A stretch of 64,000 nt of DNA from Fuerstiella sp. (GCA_022843805.1 JALHMY010000001.1:1-64000); one strand, 5' to 3'; counted from the first letter of the stretch, positions 36,382-46,488 are shown. Notes: generated by a model from the sequence alone, not told the origin. A program made the numbers and translations.

Positions 36382-36471
36382 GGGCCGAAATCGCATGGGC
36401 CGAAATCGCATGGGCCGAAATCGCATGGGCTGCAATCGCATGGGCTGCAATCGCATGGGCTGCAATCGCAA
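36382..36471. repeat. Six-unit 15-bp tandem array
   Basis: Three copies of GGGCCGAAATCGCAT are followed by three copies of GGGCTGCAATCGCAT, the last with one terminal change. Sub-types are grouped, as expected when units duplicate locally. The array is not part of a supported gene. Confidence 0.95.
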
Positions 36472-36542
36472 TTGCGGGCGTTGTACAGAAACCCGGACCT
36501 CAAATCGCTTGTGACAGAGCTACGGGCAAACAACTCACCGGA

Positions 36543-36592
36543 CATCCGGTATTCAACTGCGATTCATTTTTCTGCCCTCAAATTTTTCTGCC
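36543..36592. repeat. Second copy of the CATCCGGTATTC...TTTTTCTGCC repeat
   Basis: Fifty bases are identical to 35593-35642 except for one position. It lies directly downstream of the stop of the 1696-residue protein gene. Together the two copies bracket about 900 bases of repeat mosaic. Confidence 0.9.
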
Positions 36593-36642
36593 AAATCCTT
36601 CTGCTGGAAGTGGTCACAACCGCCGAGAGACCGAACGGAGAA

Positions 36643-39600
36643 TCACGGATGCTGATGTGCTTCAGTCGCATAAAGTTTGTGCTCTTTATTGCCACCCGCG
36701 ATCACATAGGCCAGCAGGTCCAGAATCTCTTCACGCGTCAGTTTATTCAGCACGCCCTTCGGCATAATACTCACACTGCTCAACTGCCGCTCTTCAATAT
36801 CGTCCACCAAAATCACAACCGGCTTGTCAGGTAAACTGGGATTGTCAAGCATTTTCAGCTCGGTTTTTGACTGCTCAATCACCAAACCGGTCAACACCTT
36901 ACCACTCTTTAGTGCCACAACACTGGACTGATACTTCGGATCAATTTTCTTCGACGGATCCAGAATGTGTTCCAGCACATCTGCCGAAGAGTATTCGGCC
37001 GGCAGTTTTGTCAGATCCGGTCCGATATTGTTTCCTTCGGCACCCAGTTTGTGACAGCCCACACAACTGGCCACGCGGAAAAGCTGCTGTCCGACAGCAA
37101 ACTGACTGACACGACGGTGAATATGCATCGCGTCGCCTTTAAGATCGTCCACCGTCCAGTCTGTGTTGCGTCCGAGATATTTCAGCAGGGGATCCTTTGG
37201 AGTGATATCGTTCGATGCAAGGTAACCACCCGGATCCTTTTCGTAAGCCTGCGTATCGGCAACAACATACAAGGCTCCATACATACGGCGCCAGTGTCCC
37301 GGATAGGTGCAGACGTAAGGATAAATTCCTGGCTGAGCAGGCACTTCGAAGAACACCGATTGTGACTGTTCGGGCTGCAGCAGTTTACTGGCCACAAGAA
37401 TGGATTCGCTGGCCGGAATAAACTGTCGTTCGGCCGCATCCGGATCCCGGCCGGTCGCCTCAGACAGCTCCCCAACTTCCTCCAGAGCTCCGGGCACCAC
37501 CACCGCAAAATTGTGTGGCATGTTGTCTGTGTTGCTCAGTCGAAACTCAACCGGCCTGCCAGCCTGAACAATAATCATTTCCCGATCATAGATCATGCGC
37601 TCCCGAACCGTACCGATTTCAATCAGGGGAACTCGCAGCTCGTCAATTCTTTTGTTCAGGCGAGCAGCCCGATCAGCAGGCAGTCTGGCAGCCAGTGAAT
37701 CTGCCAGATCAAAGATGGCAGCTGCCTCCGGAGCATTTCGCTGTTCGCGAGTCGTCTCTGCAAGGAATCTCACAATGCCTTCACCAAGATAACCAAGCCG
37801 GTCATCGGGCCAGTCCGTGGCCGGAATCCGCCCGATCGCAGCAAACGCGGATTTCGTGGATTTGCGTTCACGGATGAGGTCAATCAGGTCGGCCGCCTTT
37901 CGAGTTTCATGCCCCGGAATTCCTGTCATTGCCTGAATAGCAAGATCCTGCAGAGTTTCGGGAGCAGGAACTCCCAGCACAGAAGCGGAAATCGACTGCC
38001 TGCGAAATCCGGGACCTGACCAGCGGACTTCCAGACCATCCCCGCCCCCATTATCAAAGTACGTGACGGTAATCGGGTGCAGCCCGGCGTCCAGCTGTAT
38101 CCTGCCCGACTTTTCTGACATGCCGTGCAACCCGTCGTTGTTGATCAGCATTCGATCGCCGACATAAAAACGAGATCCGTCGTCCGAGCTGATAAAGAAC
38201 TGATACTCCCCGGCTGTCTCGATGCGAAGTGACCCCTGAAATCTCAGAGCAAACTGATCCGGCTGTTTTCTTTGAGGAACATTCATTGTGATTTCCGGCA
38301 CGATACCGCTGGCTTTTGGCTTCATTCTCGCCAGAGTCTCAACCGCCACATCGTTTGCGCTCGGGTAGAAGTAGTCGACGTGAATTCCGGGTTCAGTAAG
38401 AGGCTGCGTACCCTCGGTGCCGGGCAGAGTTCCCAGCAGCGGCTGCAGACTTTCGTAGAGTGTCGCCCGGGCCTGGTCACTGCTGATCAGTGGAATCGCT
38501 CGCAGCAACTCCTTCATTCGATCCGGCTGATCGGCGGCCGCAGCAATCGCGGCTTTGGCATTTCCGTCGGCCGTCACCCACGAAGCAAACGCCACCTGCC
38601 TTGATTCTGCAGATTTGCCGGTTCGTGCAAGCGATGAAATCTGATCGCGCACGCGAGCGAGTTCTGCGGGTGGCTGGCTGCTGAGCAAACGTGTCAGACT
38701 GTTCAGACTGCCTTCATCCGCCTTTGCGTTCAGTTCATCGATCAGCTCAAACAACAAATCCACCGGCGCTTCGTTCCTGAGACGAGCGAGATCCTTCAAA
38801 GCATCCTGCAGTGTCGTCAGCGGAACACCGGAACGAGTCAGAATGGCCCGACAGACTCCTTCATTGCGTTCCATCTTCAGCAAATCTTCAACGCTCGCAC
38901 TCGACAGCGCGTAAGCTTCAGCACCGGGTGACAGTTTTTTTCCTGCTTCCAGCTGTCTTCGAAGGTAGCCGTTCACATCAACAGACTTCATTGCTTCCCG
39001 AAGATTGAATTCGATTTGCACGTCGACTGGCTGCTGCATCACCGAGAACAGAGCTTCCGACGCTCGCGGCCCGTTGACCAGTGCCGCAGCCACCACAACT
39101 TCGCCTCGCACTTTGGCACTGTTGTCCGATGACAGGCGGATCAGCCATTCATCAGCATCCATCGCTGCCAGTGACTCCCATCCCAGAGGATTTCTGCTTC
39201 GCTGATCTTCAGCGCCATACCATTCCCGAAGCACACGCACTCCCGCAGCCCGTGCGTCCGCTGCCGGAGACTGCAGTACCTTCTGCAACAGGCTGATATT
39301 TGGCACTCGATGCTGCTGATGGACCCAAAGGGCTTCAACCAGCTTCAATGAGTTTTCGCTGCCTGCGGGATCGAGGTCAGAAATCCATTGCTGAACAGCA
39401 GCGATAACACCGTTGCTTTCCCTGCCAGTCAGTTCAATCCTCGCACGATAGCGTTCCGACAGAACTGGCGAGCCAAGTCGTTCCACCACTTCGCTGACGG
39501 GGGCTCCCTTCATCCGGGCCGTCTTTACCACAGGGCCGTTCTCCGCCGTAACACGATAGACTCTTCCATGCCGATGATCGCGGCTGGGATCCCGCAAATT

Positions 39601-41733
39601 ATGCTGCATGTGCCCAATCAGGGGGTTCTGCCAGTCCAGAATATACAGCGCTCCGTCACCTCCGATCTCCATGTCACTCGGTCGAAAATTGGGGTCCGTT
39701 GAATACACGATCGGCTCGACCTCCGTCGCGCTGATGCTGGCACCATCCTGTTCAAAGTCGTACTGAGTCACACCCTGGAAGCCGATCACATTGGCAATCA
39801 GCAGATTACCCTGAAGGCTGTCGGGAAAATGAGGGCTGTCCAGAATGGTAATTGCCGGAACCGGTCGTACTCGCTTGTTGTAAAGCTGTTTCGGAGCACC
39901 ACGACCGGGAAAGCCAATGTAGTTGCCAGTGCCGCCCGTACCATCTGTCGCAAACTGATTTCCCCACTTGTCGATCACATCACCATGAGGATTTGGACCA
40001 ATTGGAAAATGAAAACGAATATCGAATCGAAGCGGATCGAATTCATAAACGCCAGTGCCGCCGGTACCCGCGCGAAACGTGGTGCTCCACGGCGTCTCAA
40101 AGTTTTCAGCATGAAAAATCCCGCGGGAAAAATAGAATCGGCCGTTCGGGCCCATGACAAAACCGTTGGCCGTGTGATGGGTGTCGGCAGAATCCAGACC
40201 GTGAAAAATTCGTTCACGAATATCACAGACATCGTCCCCGTCTGTATCCTTCAGGTAAAAGATATCCGGAGCCATCGCCACCAGCACGCCGTTGTTCCAG
40301 AACTCAAACCCCGTGGGATTGTGCAGTCCGGATGCAAAGGTAATGCAGCGATCCGCTTTTCCGTCTCCATCATCATCCGGCAGAATTAACAGCTTGTCGT
40401 TCATGGGTTCCAGCGGGTTCCAGTGCGGATAGGTGGGCCATGCGGCAACCCAAAGTCTTCCATCCGTATCGACAGCACTCTGCACCGGATTAGCCAGCTC
40501 CGGGAACTGTTCTTCAGAAGCAAACAGCCCTATCTTCATGCCACTGTGAACCGTCATCTCACTGATGGCTTCCTCGCCACCCAGAAATCGATGAGCTCCA
40601 TTGTCGAGCTGCCCGGGCTTATTCGTCTGTACCTGAACGGGTTCGGGAAGGTTTGTATCATCGGGCCTGATGATTTCTCCCCGGGCAGCCGCCCAGATCA
40701 CCTTATCACGATTTGCGACCATCACCTCAAGAATTTGCAGTTCTCGCTGCATCACGTCGAAATTGGTCTGACCGCCAACAAATCGCAGACCTGAACGTCC
40801 GCCAAAAACACTGTAACCGTCGGTAGCCCGATATACATTGTGCCAGTGCAGATTCTTATCGAGCACCGCGGTTCGAATCCGATCCAGTGTCTGTCCTTCC
40901 GGGACTGGTTTGTTGTTATCAAACAATGTCCCGTCAATGATGATCGCTATCATCTGGTTTCCATGGTCGGTCGGATGGATGCCGTTAAGTGTAACTGGCG
41001 GAAAAACAATGGCGCCACTTGAAGTACGGGGATCCGGAAGATCAAAACCAAAGCGGTCGCGACGCCCTCCGTCTACCGGCCACAGGAAACTATCATCCCA
41101 GCTCGTAAGAGCAAAAATCTTTTGTGAGTGCTGAAACAGCCCCACGAACGGCACGTTCTTTTCCTGAGCAACCTCCGCCATGCAGGCCGAATAGATCGCC
41201 ATTCGACGGTTGTCTTCCACTCCATCCGACAGGTGACGGTTCTTCAGATCCTCGTGAGCCATGGGACCGACAAGCACCAGTCGCGGAGCCGATCGGCCAT
41301 TGTACTGCTGTGACAAAGTGTGATCGACAAACGCTCCCAGATCCTGCCGAAACTGCGGCAGTCCGGCTTCTCCCGCAAATGATTCGTTGCGGCCAAAAAA
41401 TGCTATCACGACGTCGGCCCGGACCCTCTTCAGCCATTCATCGGGTGTGCCAAAATTGTCTGATCGGGGCCGTTCGGTCAGCGTGTCGCCACTAAAGCCC
41501 AGATCACGCACGACCAGCTCATGTTCCGGAAATCGGGCGTGCAGCAGAGCTTCAAGCCAGCCGGAATGCTGCATGCGATCCGCCAGCGTATTTCCAATGA
41601 CAGCGATGCGGTCACCCTTTTTGATTTCAAATTCCGCACATTCGCAAACAGCCGGTCGCGACGTCGCCAGCATCAGGCCGGTCACCACTGCCAGAACCAT
41701 CTTCACTGTGGTTTGCATATTCGTGGTTTCCAT
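36643..41733 (-). CDS. Exported PVC mega-protein: SGNH hydrolase, beta-propeller, HEAT, PA14, cupredoxin and cytochrome c domains
   Basis: 1696 residues with a signal peptide. Domains in order: an SGNH/GDSL-like hydrolase (about 38-300: GFSGDTL with Ser81, GRNES, HPTDHG); a PVC-type soluble-dehydrogenase beta-propeller (about 395-750); HEAT-like helices (about 765-1090); a PA14 carbohydrate-binding domain (about 1116-1250); a helical spacer; a plastocyanin-like cupredoxin with probable copper ligands His1407, Cys1475, His1480 and Met1484 (MPHNF...CTYPGHWRRM); and a cytochrome c with CVGCH at 1557-1561 and a likely axial Met in SIMPKG. Copper next to haem suggests internal electron transfer from the propeller dehydrogenase. 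Probable role: exported sugar or polysaccharide oxidation plus ester removal. Confidence 0.88.
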   Translation of the reverse strand: METTNMQTTVKMVLAVVTGLMLATSRPAVCECAEFEIKKGDRIAVIGNTLADRMQHSGWLEALLHARFPEHELVVRDLGFSGDTLTERPRSDNFGTPDEWLKRVRADVVIAFFGRNESFAGEAGLPQFRQDLGAFVDHTLSQQYNGRSAPRLVLVGPMAHEDLKNRHLSDGVEDNRRMAIYSACMAEVAQEKNVPFVGLFQHSQKIFALTSWDDSFLWPVDGGRRDRFGFDLPDPRTSSGAIVFPPVTLNGIHPTDHGNQMIAIIIDGTLFDNNKPVPEGQTLDRIRTAVLDKNLHWHNVYRATDGYSVFGGRSGLRFVGGQTNFDVMQRELQILEVMVANRDKVIWAAARGEIIRPDDTNLPEPVQVQTNKPGQLDNGAHRFLGGEEAISEMTVHSGMKIGLFASEEQFPELANPVQSAVDTDGRLWVAAWPTYPHWNPLEPMNDKLLILPDDDGDGKADRCITFASGLHNPTGFEFWNNGVLVAMAPDIFYLKDTDGDDVCDIRERIFHGLDSADTHHTANGFVMGPNGRFYFSRGIFHAENFETPWSTTFRAGTGGTGVYEFDPLRFDIRFHFPIGPNPHGDVIDKWGNQFATDGTGGTGNYIGFPGRGAPKQLYNKRVRPVPAITILDSPHFPDSLQGNLLIANVIGFQGVTQYDFEQDGASISATEVEPIVYSTDPNFRPSDMEIGGDGALYILDWQNPLIGHMQHNLRDPSRDHRHGRVYRVTAENGPVVKTARMKGAPVSEVVERLGSPVLSERYRARIELTGRESNGVIAAVQQWISDLDPAGSENSLKLVEALWVHQQHRVPNISLLQKVLQSPAADARAAGVRVLREWYGAEDQRSRNPLGWESLAAMDADEWLIRLSSDNSAKVRGEVVVAAALVNGPRASEALFSVMQQPVDVQIEFNLREAMKSVDVNGYLRRQLEAGKKLSPGAEAYALSSASVEDLLKMERNEGVCRAILTRSGVPLTTLQDALKDLARLRNEAPVDLLFELIDELNAKADEGSLNSLTRLLSSQPPAELARVRDQISSLARTGKSAESRQVAFASWVTADGNAKAAIAAAADQPDRMKELLRAIPLISSDQARATLYESLQPLLGTLPGTEGTQPLTEPGIHVDYFYPSANDVAVETLARMKPKASGIVPEITMNVPQRKQPDQFALRFQGSLRIETAGEYQFFISSDDGSRFYVGDRMLINNDGLHGMSEKSGRIQLDAGLHPITVTYFDNGGGDGLEVRWSGPGFRRQSISASVLGVPAPETLQDLAIQAMTGIPGHETRKAADLIDLIRERKSTKSAFAAIGRIPATDWPDDRLGYLGEGIVRFLAETTREQRNAPEAAAIFDLADSLAARLPADRAARLNKRIDELRVPLIEIGTVRERMIYDREMIIVQAGRPVEFRLSNTDNMPHNFAVVVPGALEEVGELSEATGRDPDAAERQFIPASESILVASKLLQPEQSQSVFFEVPAQPGIYPYVCTYPGHWRRMYGALYVVADTQAYEKDPGGYLASNDITPKDPLLKYLGRNTDWTVDDLKGDAMHIHRRVSQFAVGQQLFRVASCVGCHKLGAEGNNIGPDLTKLPAEYSSADVLEHILDPSKKIDPKYQSSVVALKSGKVLTGLVIEQSKTELKMLDNPSLPDKPVVILVDDIEERQLSSVSIMPKGVLNKLTREEILDLLAYVIAGGNKEHKLYATEAHQHP

Positions 41734-41745
41734 ATTCGTTCTCTC

Positions 41746-42672
41746 TCAGGAATCTGTCGGGAAATGCTGTTCAGGCGTGGGACGCAGCGGAATCCGGAGC
41801 CCATCCCATGCGGGTGCAATGTGAGGCGGCAGTTCGCTGACCAGCTGATCATAATCCAGCTCATGCGACATATGGGTCAGCCATGCCTGTTTCACCTGCA
41901 GCTGGTTAATCAGCCTGACGGCTCCTGCCACTGAAAGGTGAGTCGGATGCGGTTCATAGCGAAGAGCATCCAGAATCAGTACATCCAGTCCCTGCAGAAG
42001 TTCGCGGCTCTCAGCTGGTATGCTGGAAACATCAGTACAATAGGCCACATTGCCAATACGGAATCCCAGCACGGGCAGTTCACCATGTTTCAGGCGAATG
42101 GGCTGAATATCCAGACCGAGCAGTGAAAATGGCTGCGTCGAAGACAATCGTTCGAAACGCAGGCGAGGAGCCGCATACTTGTGCGAATGAGTGGCCGGAT
42201 CGGTAAATGCGTAGCCGAAGGATTGTCTGAGCTGCTGTTCCACATCTGCTTCGCAGTACAATGGAATCGCATCATTCAGTCGGAACCCAAAAATCCGAAG
42301 ATCATCCAGTCCCATGATGTGATCGGCATGAGCATGGGTAAAGACGGCCGCCCGAATGAGAGTGGCGCCTGCCTGAACCAGCTGCAGTCGCATTTCCGGA
42401 CCTGTGTCGATAACAAATTCGCCCTGAGGAGCCCGCACCAGCACGCCGCTGCGAGTCCTGCGATTTCGAGTATTCTGCGACGTGCACACACTGCAGCTGC
42501 AGCCCACAACAGGAACACCCACGCTGGTTCCCGTTCCCATAATAACCAGTTCAGGGACCGGAAGATCGGGATCACTCGGCACGGCTTCATTCAAATCCGG
42601 ACGATCGGATGAAGACATTCGGTCGTCGTCCGACTGAGGTCCGGTCAACTTTTCCTGATCTGCAGATGACAC
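41746..42672 (-). CDS. PhnP-like MBL-fold metallohydrolase
   Basis: A metallo-beta-lactamase-fold phosphodiesterase-type enzyme. After about 45 extra N-terminal residues the core starts PELVIMGTGTSVGVPVVGCSCSVCTS, the GTGTSxGxP and GCxCxxC signature of the PhnP group. The metal motif THAHADH and later His/Asp ligands (DVSSIPAES, THMSHELDYD) are present. E. coli PhnP cleaves cyclic ribose phosphates in phosphonate use; no phn genes are nearby, so the substrate is open. It starts at GTG two bases after the stop of the upstream gene, so the two form an operon. Confidence 0.85.
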   Translation of the reverse strand: MSSADQEKLTGPQSDDDRMSSSDRPDLNEAVPSDPDLPVPELVIMGTGTSVGVPVVGCSCSVCTSQNTRNRRTRSGVLVRAPQGEFVIDTGPEMRLQLVQAGATLIRAAVFTHAHADHIMGLDDLRIFGFRLNDAIPLYCEADVEQQLRQSFGYAFTDPATHSHKYAAPRLRFERLSSTQPFSLLGLDIQPIRLKHGELPVLGFRIGNVAYCTDVSSIPAESRELLQGLDVLILDALRYEPHPTHLSVAGAVRLINQLQVKQAWLTHMSHELDYDQLVSELPPHIAPAWDGLRIPLRPTPEQHFPTDS

Positions 42673-42674
42673 AC

Positions 42675-43661
42675 TCAGGATTCCCGACTGGTTTGTTCAA
42701 ACAGATTCTTCGGACATCGAAAAACGGGCTGATCTCCCAGCTCGGTAAAAGGAGTATCCGCAATGAACAGACATCCGGCATTGGGATGCCGCTGTTGCTG
42801 CTCAGCAGACATATGCTCAACGGCCGTCGTCAGTACCAGTCGAACCCGACCCTTGTGTGATATCAGCTGGGGACAGGTGACTCGCGGTGATCCGGCACAG
42901 GTCCAGATCGCTTCCAGCTGGCCATCCGACAGTCGATATTGCCGAGCCGCCCCGAACCTGGGATCCCCCGGATCATAAAGAGCGACGATCAGACTTTTGT
43001 GGTCGGGCGTAAGGATCATGCCATCGGGAAAGACTTCATCAGACGTCAGGTCCACAACGATCTGAGGTTCGCCAATGGTGCCAGCTTCAATATTCAGCTG
43101 GCTGCGAGTAATCGTCTTTGAGGGCGAATCAATATCGATCAGTTGCAGCAATCCGGTCGAATCCCTCGTGACAGCTTTGCCATTCGAACAGATCTGATCG
43201 TCCCGCAGCTGAATCAGCCTGCGATCTGCAGCCCGCCAGAGATAGAGCCCGGCCTTCTTTGTCTTAAATTCCAGTTCCTTGCATCCGAAGATCAGATTAT
43301 CTTCGAAGACCATTCCATCGTTAATGATGGTATTGGTCACCCCGGCGTCGACATTGGTAACAAAGGGTTCCCATTGTCTGGAGCGTTTGTCAAACAGCCC
43401 CACCTCTCGCTCCACACCTGCCACAAAGACGCCTGGCTGATCGGTGGGAAAAGCAAATCCCGGGCGACCAGGCAGCTGATAAGATTCGTCACGCCCGCTG
43501 ACCAGATTCAGCAGATTGATGGAACCAACTGTGGATGTCGCTCCATGCTGAATGCCCACCCAGCTGATGGTCGAGGCATCAATGGTGTAGGGACCTTCCG
43601 GAAGAAATCGCAGCTCCGGCGTTTCCGGTCGGTAGAGTACCTCTGATTCCGTGATCTGCAT
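42675..43661 (-). CDS. SMP-30/gluconolactonase-like beta-propeller protein
   Basis: 328 residues with the SMP-30/LRE-like pattern: EVLYRPETPELRFLPEGPYTID, VFEDNLIFGCKELEFK, GKAVTRDSTGLLQLID and FPDGMILTPDHKSLIVALYDPG. The family hydrolyses sugar lactones or similar esters using a divalent metal. There is no signal peptide, so it is cytosolic. It is co-transcribed with the PhnP-like gene, which suggests a shared role in sugar (phosphate) metabolism. Confidence 0.8.
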   Translation of the reverse strand: MQITESEVLYRPETPELRFLPEGPYTIDASTISWVGIQHGATSTVGSINLLNLVSGRDESYQLPGRPGFAFPTDQPGVFVAGVEREVGLFDKRSRQWEPFVTNVDAGVTNTIINDGMVFEDNLIFGCKELEFKTKKAGLYLWRAADRRLIQLRDDQICSNGKAVTRDSTGLLQLIDIDSPSKTITRSQLNIEAGTIGEPQIVVDLTSDEVFPDGMILTPDHKSLIVALYDPGDPRFGAARQYRLSDGQLEAIWTCAGSPRVTCPQLISHKGRVRLVLTTAVEHMSAEQQQRHPNAGCLFIADTPFTELGDQPVFRCPKNLFEQTSRES

Positions 43662-43788
43662 CAGTCAAACGTCTTTCTGACAAACAACTGGGGCTGTCCG
43701 GCGGACATGAACTTCTGTCCGGCATTGATGAAATGCCAGTATAGAAGAGATCCTGCCACTTCGCGAACAGCCAGCCAGCTGAATTCTG

Positions 43789-46488
43789 TCAGCGGGATAC
43801 AGACGTATCGTATCGCACTCCTTCCGGCACGGGTACCGGAACCGCCACGGTTGTGCCAAATTCACCTGCAGTTCGGCTCAGCGAGTCCACAGCAACAAAC
43901 GCCGTGTATGCGCTCATCAGATTGTAATTCAGGGCCGTCTGCAAAGCCTCCTGCTTAACAACCTCCAGCTGTTCGGGAGACTGTGTGGCGGCCATCATGA
44001 GATCCGCAATCTTCATGCGAGCCCAGACCGCAGCGATCCCCGGATGTTTCTGCGGAATGTTGTCGCCCTGGTCGGAAGCCACTTCATCAGATGAACTGCC
44101 GGACGTCCCGGATTCCGTCAGAGCCGCCTCTGCAGCATTGCTGACGCTGACAACAAATGACTGTGGGTTATTTCCAACCCTGCCGCCGACCGTGACAGCC
44201 GACGGAGTGCCCTGATAACGACCAGTGATGATCACGGGGCGGCCAACAATCAAATCAGGCAAACGCTGCGGATAGACGTCCGTCACCTGCATGTCGCCAA
44301 AATCAATATAAAGATCCGTCATTGCCGGATGAGAAATCTGTTTCTGGAACTGCTCCATAATGCTGACCGCATCGTCATTAAGACTCAGATAGCTCACCGC
44401 ACCACGCCCGACAATCGCCATCCGATCCATCAGATAGCGATTCGGTGACTGTCCAACTCCAAAACTAAAGACTCTCGAAGCACCCAGTTTGTCACCCAGT
44501 GTCTTCAGAATCTCCTGCTCATTGCCGATGAACCCATCCGTCATGAACGAAACCAGACGAAAACGCCCCTCATCATGAGGAAAATCCAGTGCGGCTCTGA
44601 TGCCTTCCAGCATCACAGTGCCACCCGATCCGTCGAGACTCTGCAGATACCGGAGTGCCTTCTCAAGGTTTTCCGGTGTCGCTGGTATCGGCGCAGTCCC
44701 CAGCTTTGACGATGTGCTGTTGAACTGAATGATCTGGAATGTGTCGCGAGCCGTCAGCTGCTGAACCGCATGAGCAATTGCGGCCTTTGCCTGTTCAATC
44801 GGACGGCCATTCATGGAACCCGAACAATCCAGCACAAAGACCATTTCCATCGGACTGCGTTCGACGTTTCTCAAATCAGCAGGCGGAAGGACCATCATCG
44901 TGAAGTATTGCCCGTGCTGATCTGCCTGTGTCAGCATTGTTGAACCGATTTTTTCTCCGGCGACCCGATAACGCAGAACGAAATCCCGATTCGGCAGAGT
45001 GTCGGCTGCCGACAAAACGATCTTCCGCTGACATTCCGATACTTCAGTCACAGCGACCTGATGGTTCACGGACCGGACGTCACGCACGTCGATTCCCGCA
45101 TTGATATTCAACGTCAGTGAGATGTCGTGACCGCTTCTTTCGTTCGGCTTCAGATAAGATACTTCCGTGGGCTGGCCGCTGCTTCCCGGCTGATTGCGAG
45201 CGACACTGCCAATACCGTCCGGTTGCCCATTGTTGCCTGCTGAAAAGGGTGGATTGAACCGCGGTCCAACCACCATCGGGAACACGAATTCATAACTTCC
45301 GTCGTCATATCGCAGGGTATTGAAGTATCGGATATTGATATCAATCTGTTTTCCCGGCTCGATGTTGGCCACTTTCTGAGTAAAAATATTCGGCCGTTCT
45401 TCTGTCATCAAAGCGGCCACATGGCCCTGAGCACGAGCCTGTGCATAGATCTGCTCGGCCTTTTCCCGTTCGCGAATGATTCCCCGAATCCGACGTTCAC
45501 CAATTGTCATGACAAATTCATTGACCGCAGCGTTCTCCGGAAGTGGAAACACATAGACCGCCTCAATCTTCGATGCAAACGGATTGTGAAACTGCTGAGT
45601 CACATCCACACTGGCAATGTAGGCTTCAACACTGGCGGTGACTGCAGTGTGCTTCAGAGGAACCGGAACGGGAGTGCTCTGACCGGGCACCTGAGCCATC
45701 AGCGAGCCGCATCCCGGAATCTCGGGATTCTCTGAACGGCGATTGAGCGTTCCTTCCGGACGAGCGATCACCCACAACTCTTCACCAGGCAGCAGATCCA
45801 GAGTATGAATACGGCGTTCTCCCAGCCGCCGGTTCGCTTCGCGCTGAACCAGGGCAGCTGCACCGTCGCTCGGTTGCTGCCGCATAATGTTCACCGGGAC
45901 CCGCGTGGCCTTTGAATCGTGCATGCCTGAATCACCGCGAGCACCGTTTTGTTGCACACCCGGTATGGCCCCACCGGCCATACCTCCCATACCTCCCATG
46001 CCCATCATCGTTTCAGCCTCCGGCTGTCCAGGCAATCCGCCAGCCGCAGGAGCGGGCGAGGCGAGACTCCTGTCTTTTGCTTCCGCCAGATTTTCACCCG
46101 GTTCAAATGAACCCTGCTTAAATGACGGAACCGTTGCTTCCTCGCCAGACTGTGAGCGGGTCCCTTCCTGAGCGACACTCCGGGGCGTCGCTGCCCCCGA
46201 ACCTGGTGCATTCCGCTCTGAGCTCTCCTCTGCAAACCGGTCAGTCACTGAATCGGGAGCAGGTGGCATCATCGCCGGATCGCTGTTGTCGAAGCTGAAA
46301 GCTGCGTCTGCCGGTGCTGATGCTGGTGCCGGTGCCATATAGTTCTGCGATCCACCAGAATCATAGGCCGTTCCGGAAGCCGTCTTTTCGGTTTCCGCGG
46401 TTTCGCTTCCGCAGCCGGCGAAAAACATGGTCAGAAGAATCATGAGTGCGGCATTTTGCCGACAGCCATTCAATTTGAGTCTGTTCAT
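43789..46488 (-). CDS. Lipoprotein with VIT and von Willebrand A domains
   Basis: 899 residues. The signal peptide ends in a lipobox (LTMFFAGC). A long Ser/Pro/Ala/Gly-rich region with a Met-Gly run (MMGMGGMGGMAGG) is followed by the vault/inter-alpha-trypsin domain (about 215-390, with VDVTQQFHNPFASKIEAVYVFPLPENAAV and EREKAEQIYAQARAQGHVAAL). A vWA domain follows with an intact metal site (VFVLDCSGSMNGRP near 550 and later Thr/Asp positions), then a helical C-terminus. It is anchored on the exterior and probably binds protein in a metal-dependent way. ATG at 46488 was chosen over 46539 because the lipoprotein signal begins there. It lies downstream of the cohesin-like gene in the same direction. 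Confidence 0.87.
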   Translation of the reverse strand: MNRLKLNGCRQNAALMILLTMFFAGCGSETAETEKTASGTAYDSGGSQNYMAPAPASAPADAAFSFDNSDPAMMPPAPDSVTDRFAEESSERNAPGSGAATPRSVAQEGTRSQSGEEATVPSFKQGSFEPGENLAEAKDRSLASPAPAAGGLPGQPEAETMMGMGGMGGMAGGAIPGVQQNGARGDSGMHDSKATRVPVNIMRQQPSDGAAALVQREANRRLGERRIHTLDLLPGEELWVIARPEGTLNRRSENPEIPGCGSLMAQVPGQSTPVPVPLKHTAVTASVEAYIASVDVTQQFHNPFASKIEAVYVFPLPENAAVNEFVMTIGERRIRGIIREREKAEQIYAQARAQGHVAALMTEERPNIFTQKVANIEPGKQIDINIRYFNTLRYDDGSYEFVFPMVVGPRFNPPFSAGNNGQPDGIGSVARNQPGSSGQPTEVSYLKPNERSGHDISLTLNINAGIDVRDVRSVNHQVAVTEVSECQRKIVLSAADTLPNRDFVLRYRVAGEKIGSTMLTQADQHGQYFTMMVLPPADLRNVERSPMEMVFVLDCSGSMNGRPIEQAKAAIAHAVQQLTARDTFQIIQFNSTSSKLGTAPIPATPENLEKALRYLQSLDGSGGTVMLEGIRAALDFPHDEGRFRLVSFMTDGFIGNEQEILKTLGDKLGASRVFSFGVGQSPNRYLMDRMAIVGRGAVSYLSLNDDAVSIMEQFQKQISHPAMTDLYIDFGDMQVTDVYPQRLPDLIVGRPVIITGRYQGTPSAVTVGGRVGNNPQSFVVSVSNAAEAALTESGTSGSSSDEVASDQGDNIPQKHPGIAAVWARMKIADLMMAATQSPEQLEVVKQEALQTALNYNLMSAYTAFVAVDSLSRTAGEFGTTVAVPVPVPEGVRYDTSVSR

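Larger units (their letters stand above)
35469..36642. other. Gene-free repeat mosaic
   Basis: About 1.2 kb with no supported gene. It is built from the direct, inverted and tandem repeats listed separately. Long frames across it encode only repeated EYEY or MGRNR patterns. Confidence 0.6.

Noticed and set aside
40865-40880. GGTTCGAATCC, resembling a tRNA T-arm
   Set aside because: It lies inside the 1696-residue protein gene on the opposite strand, and no acceptor, D-arm or anticodon stem can be fitted around it.
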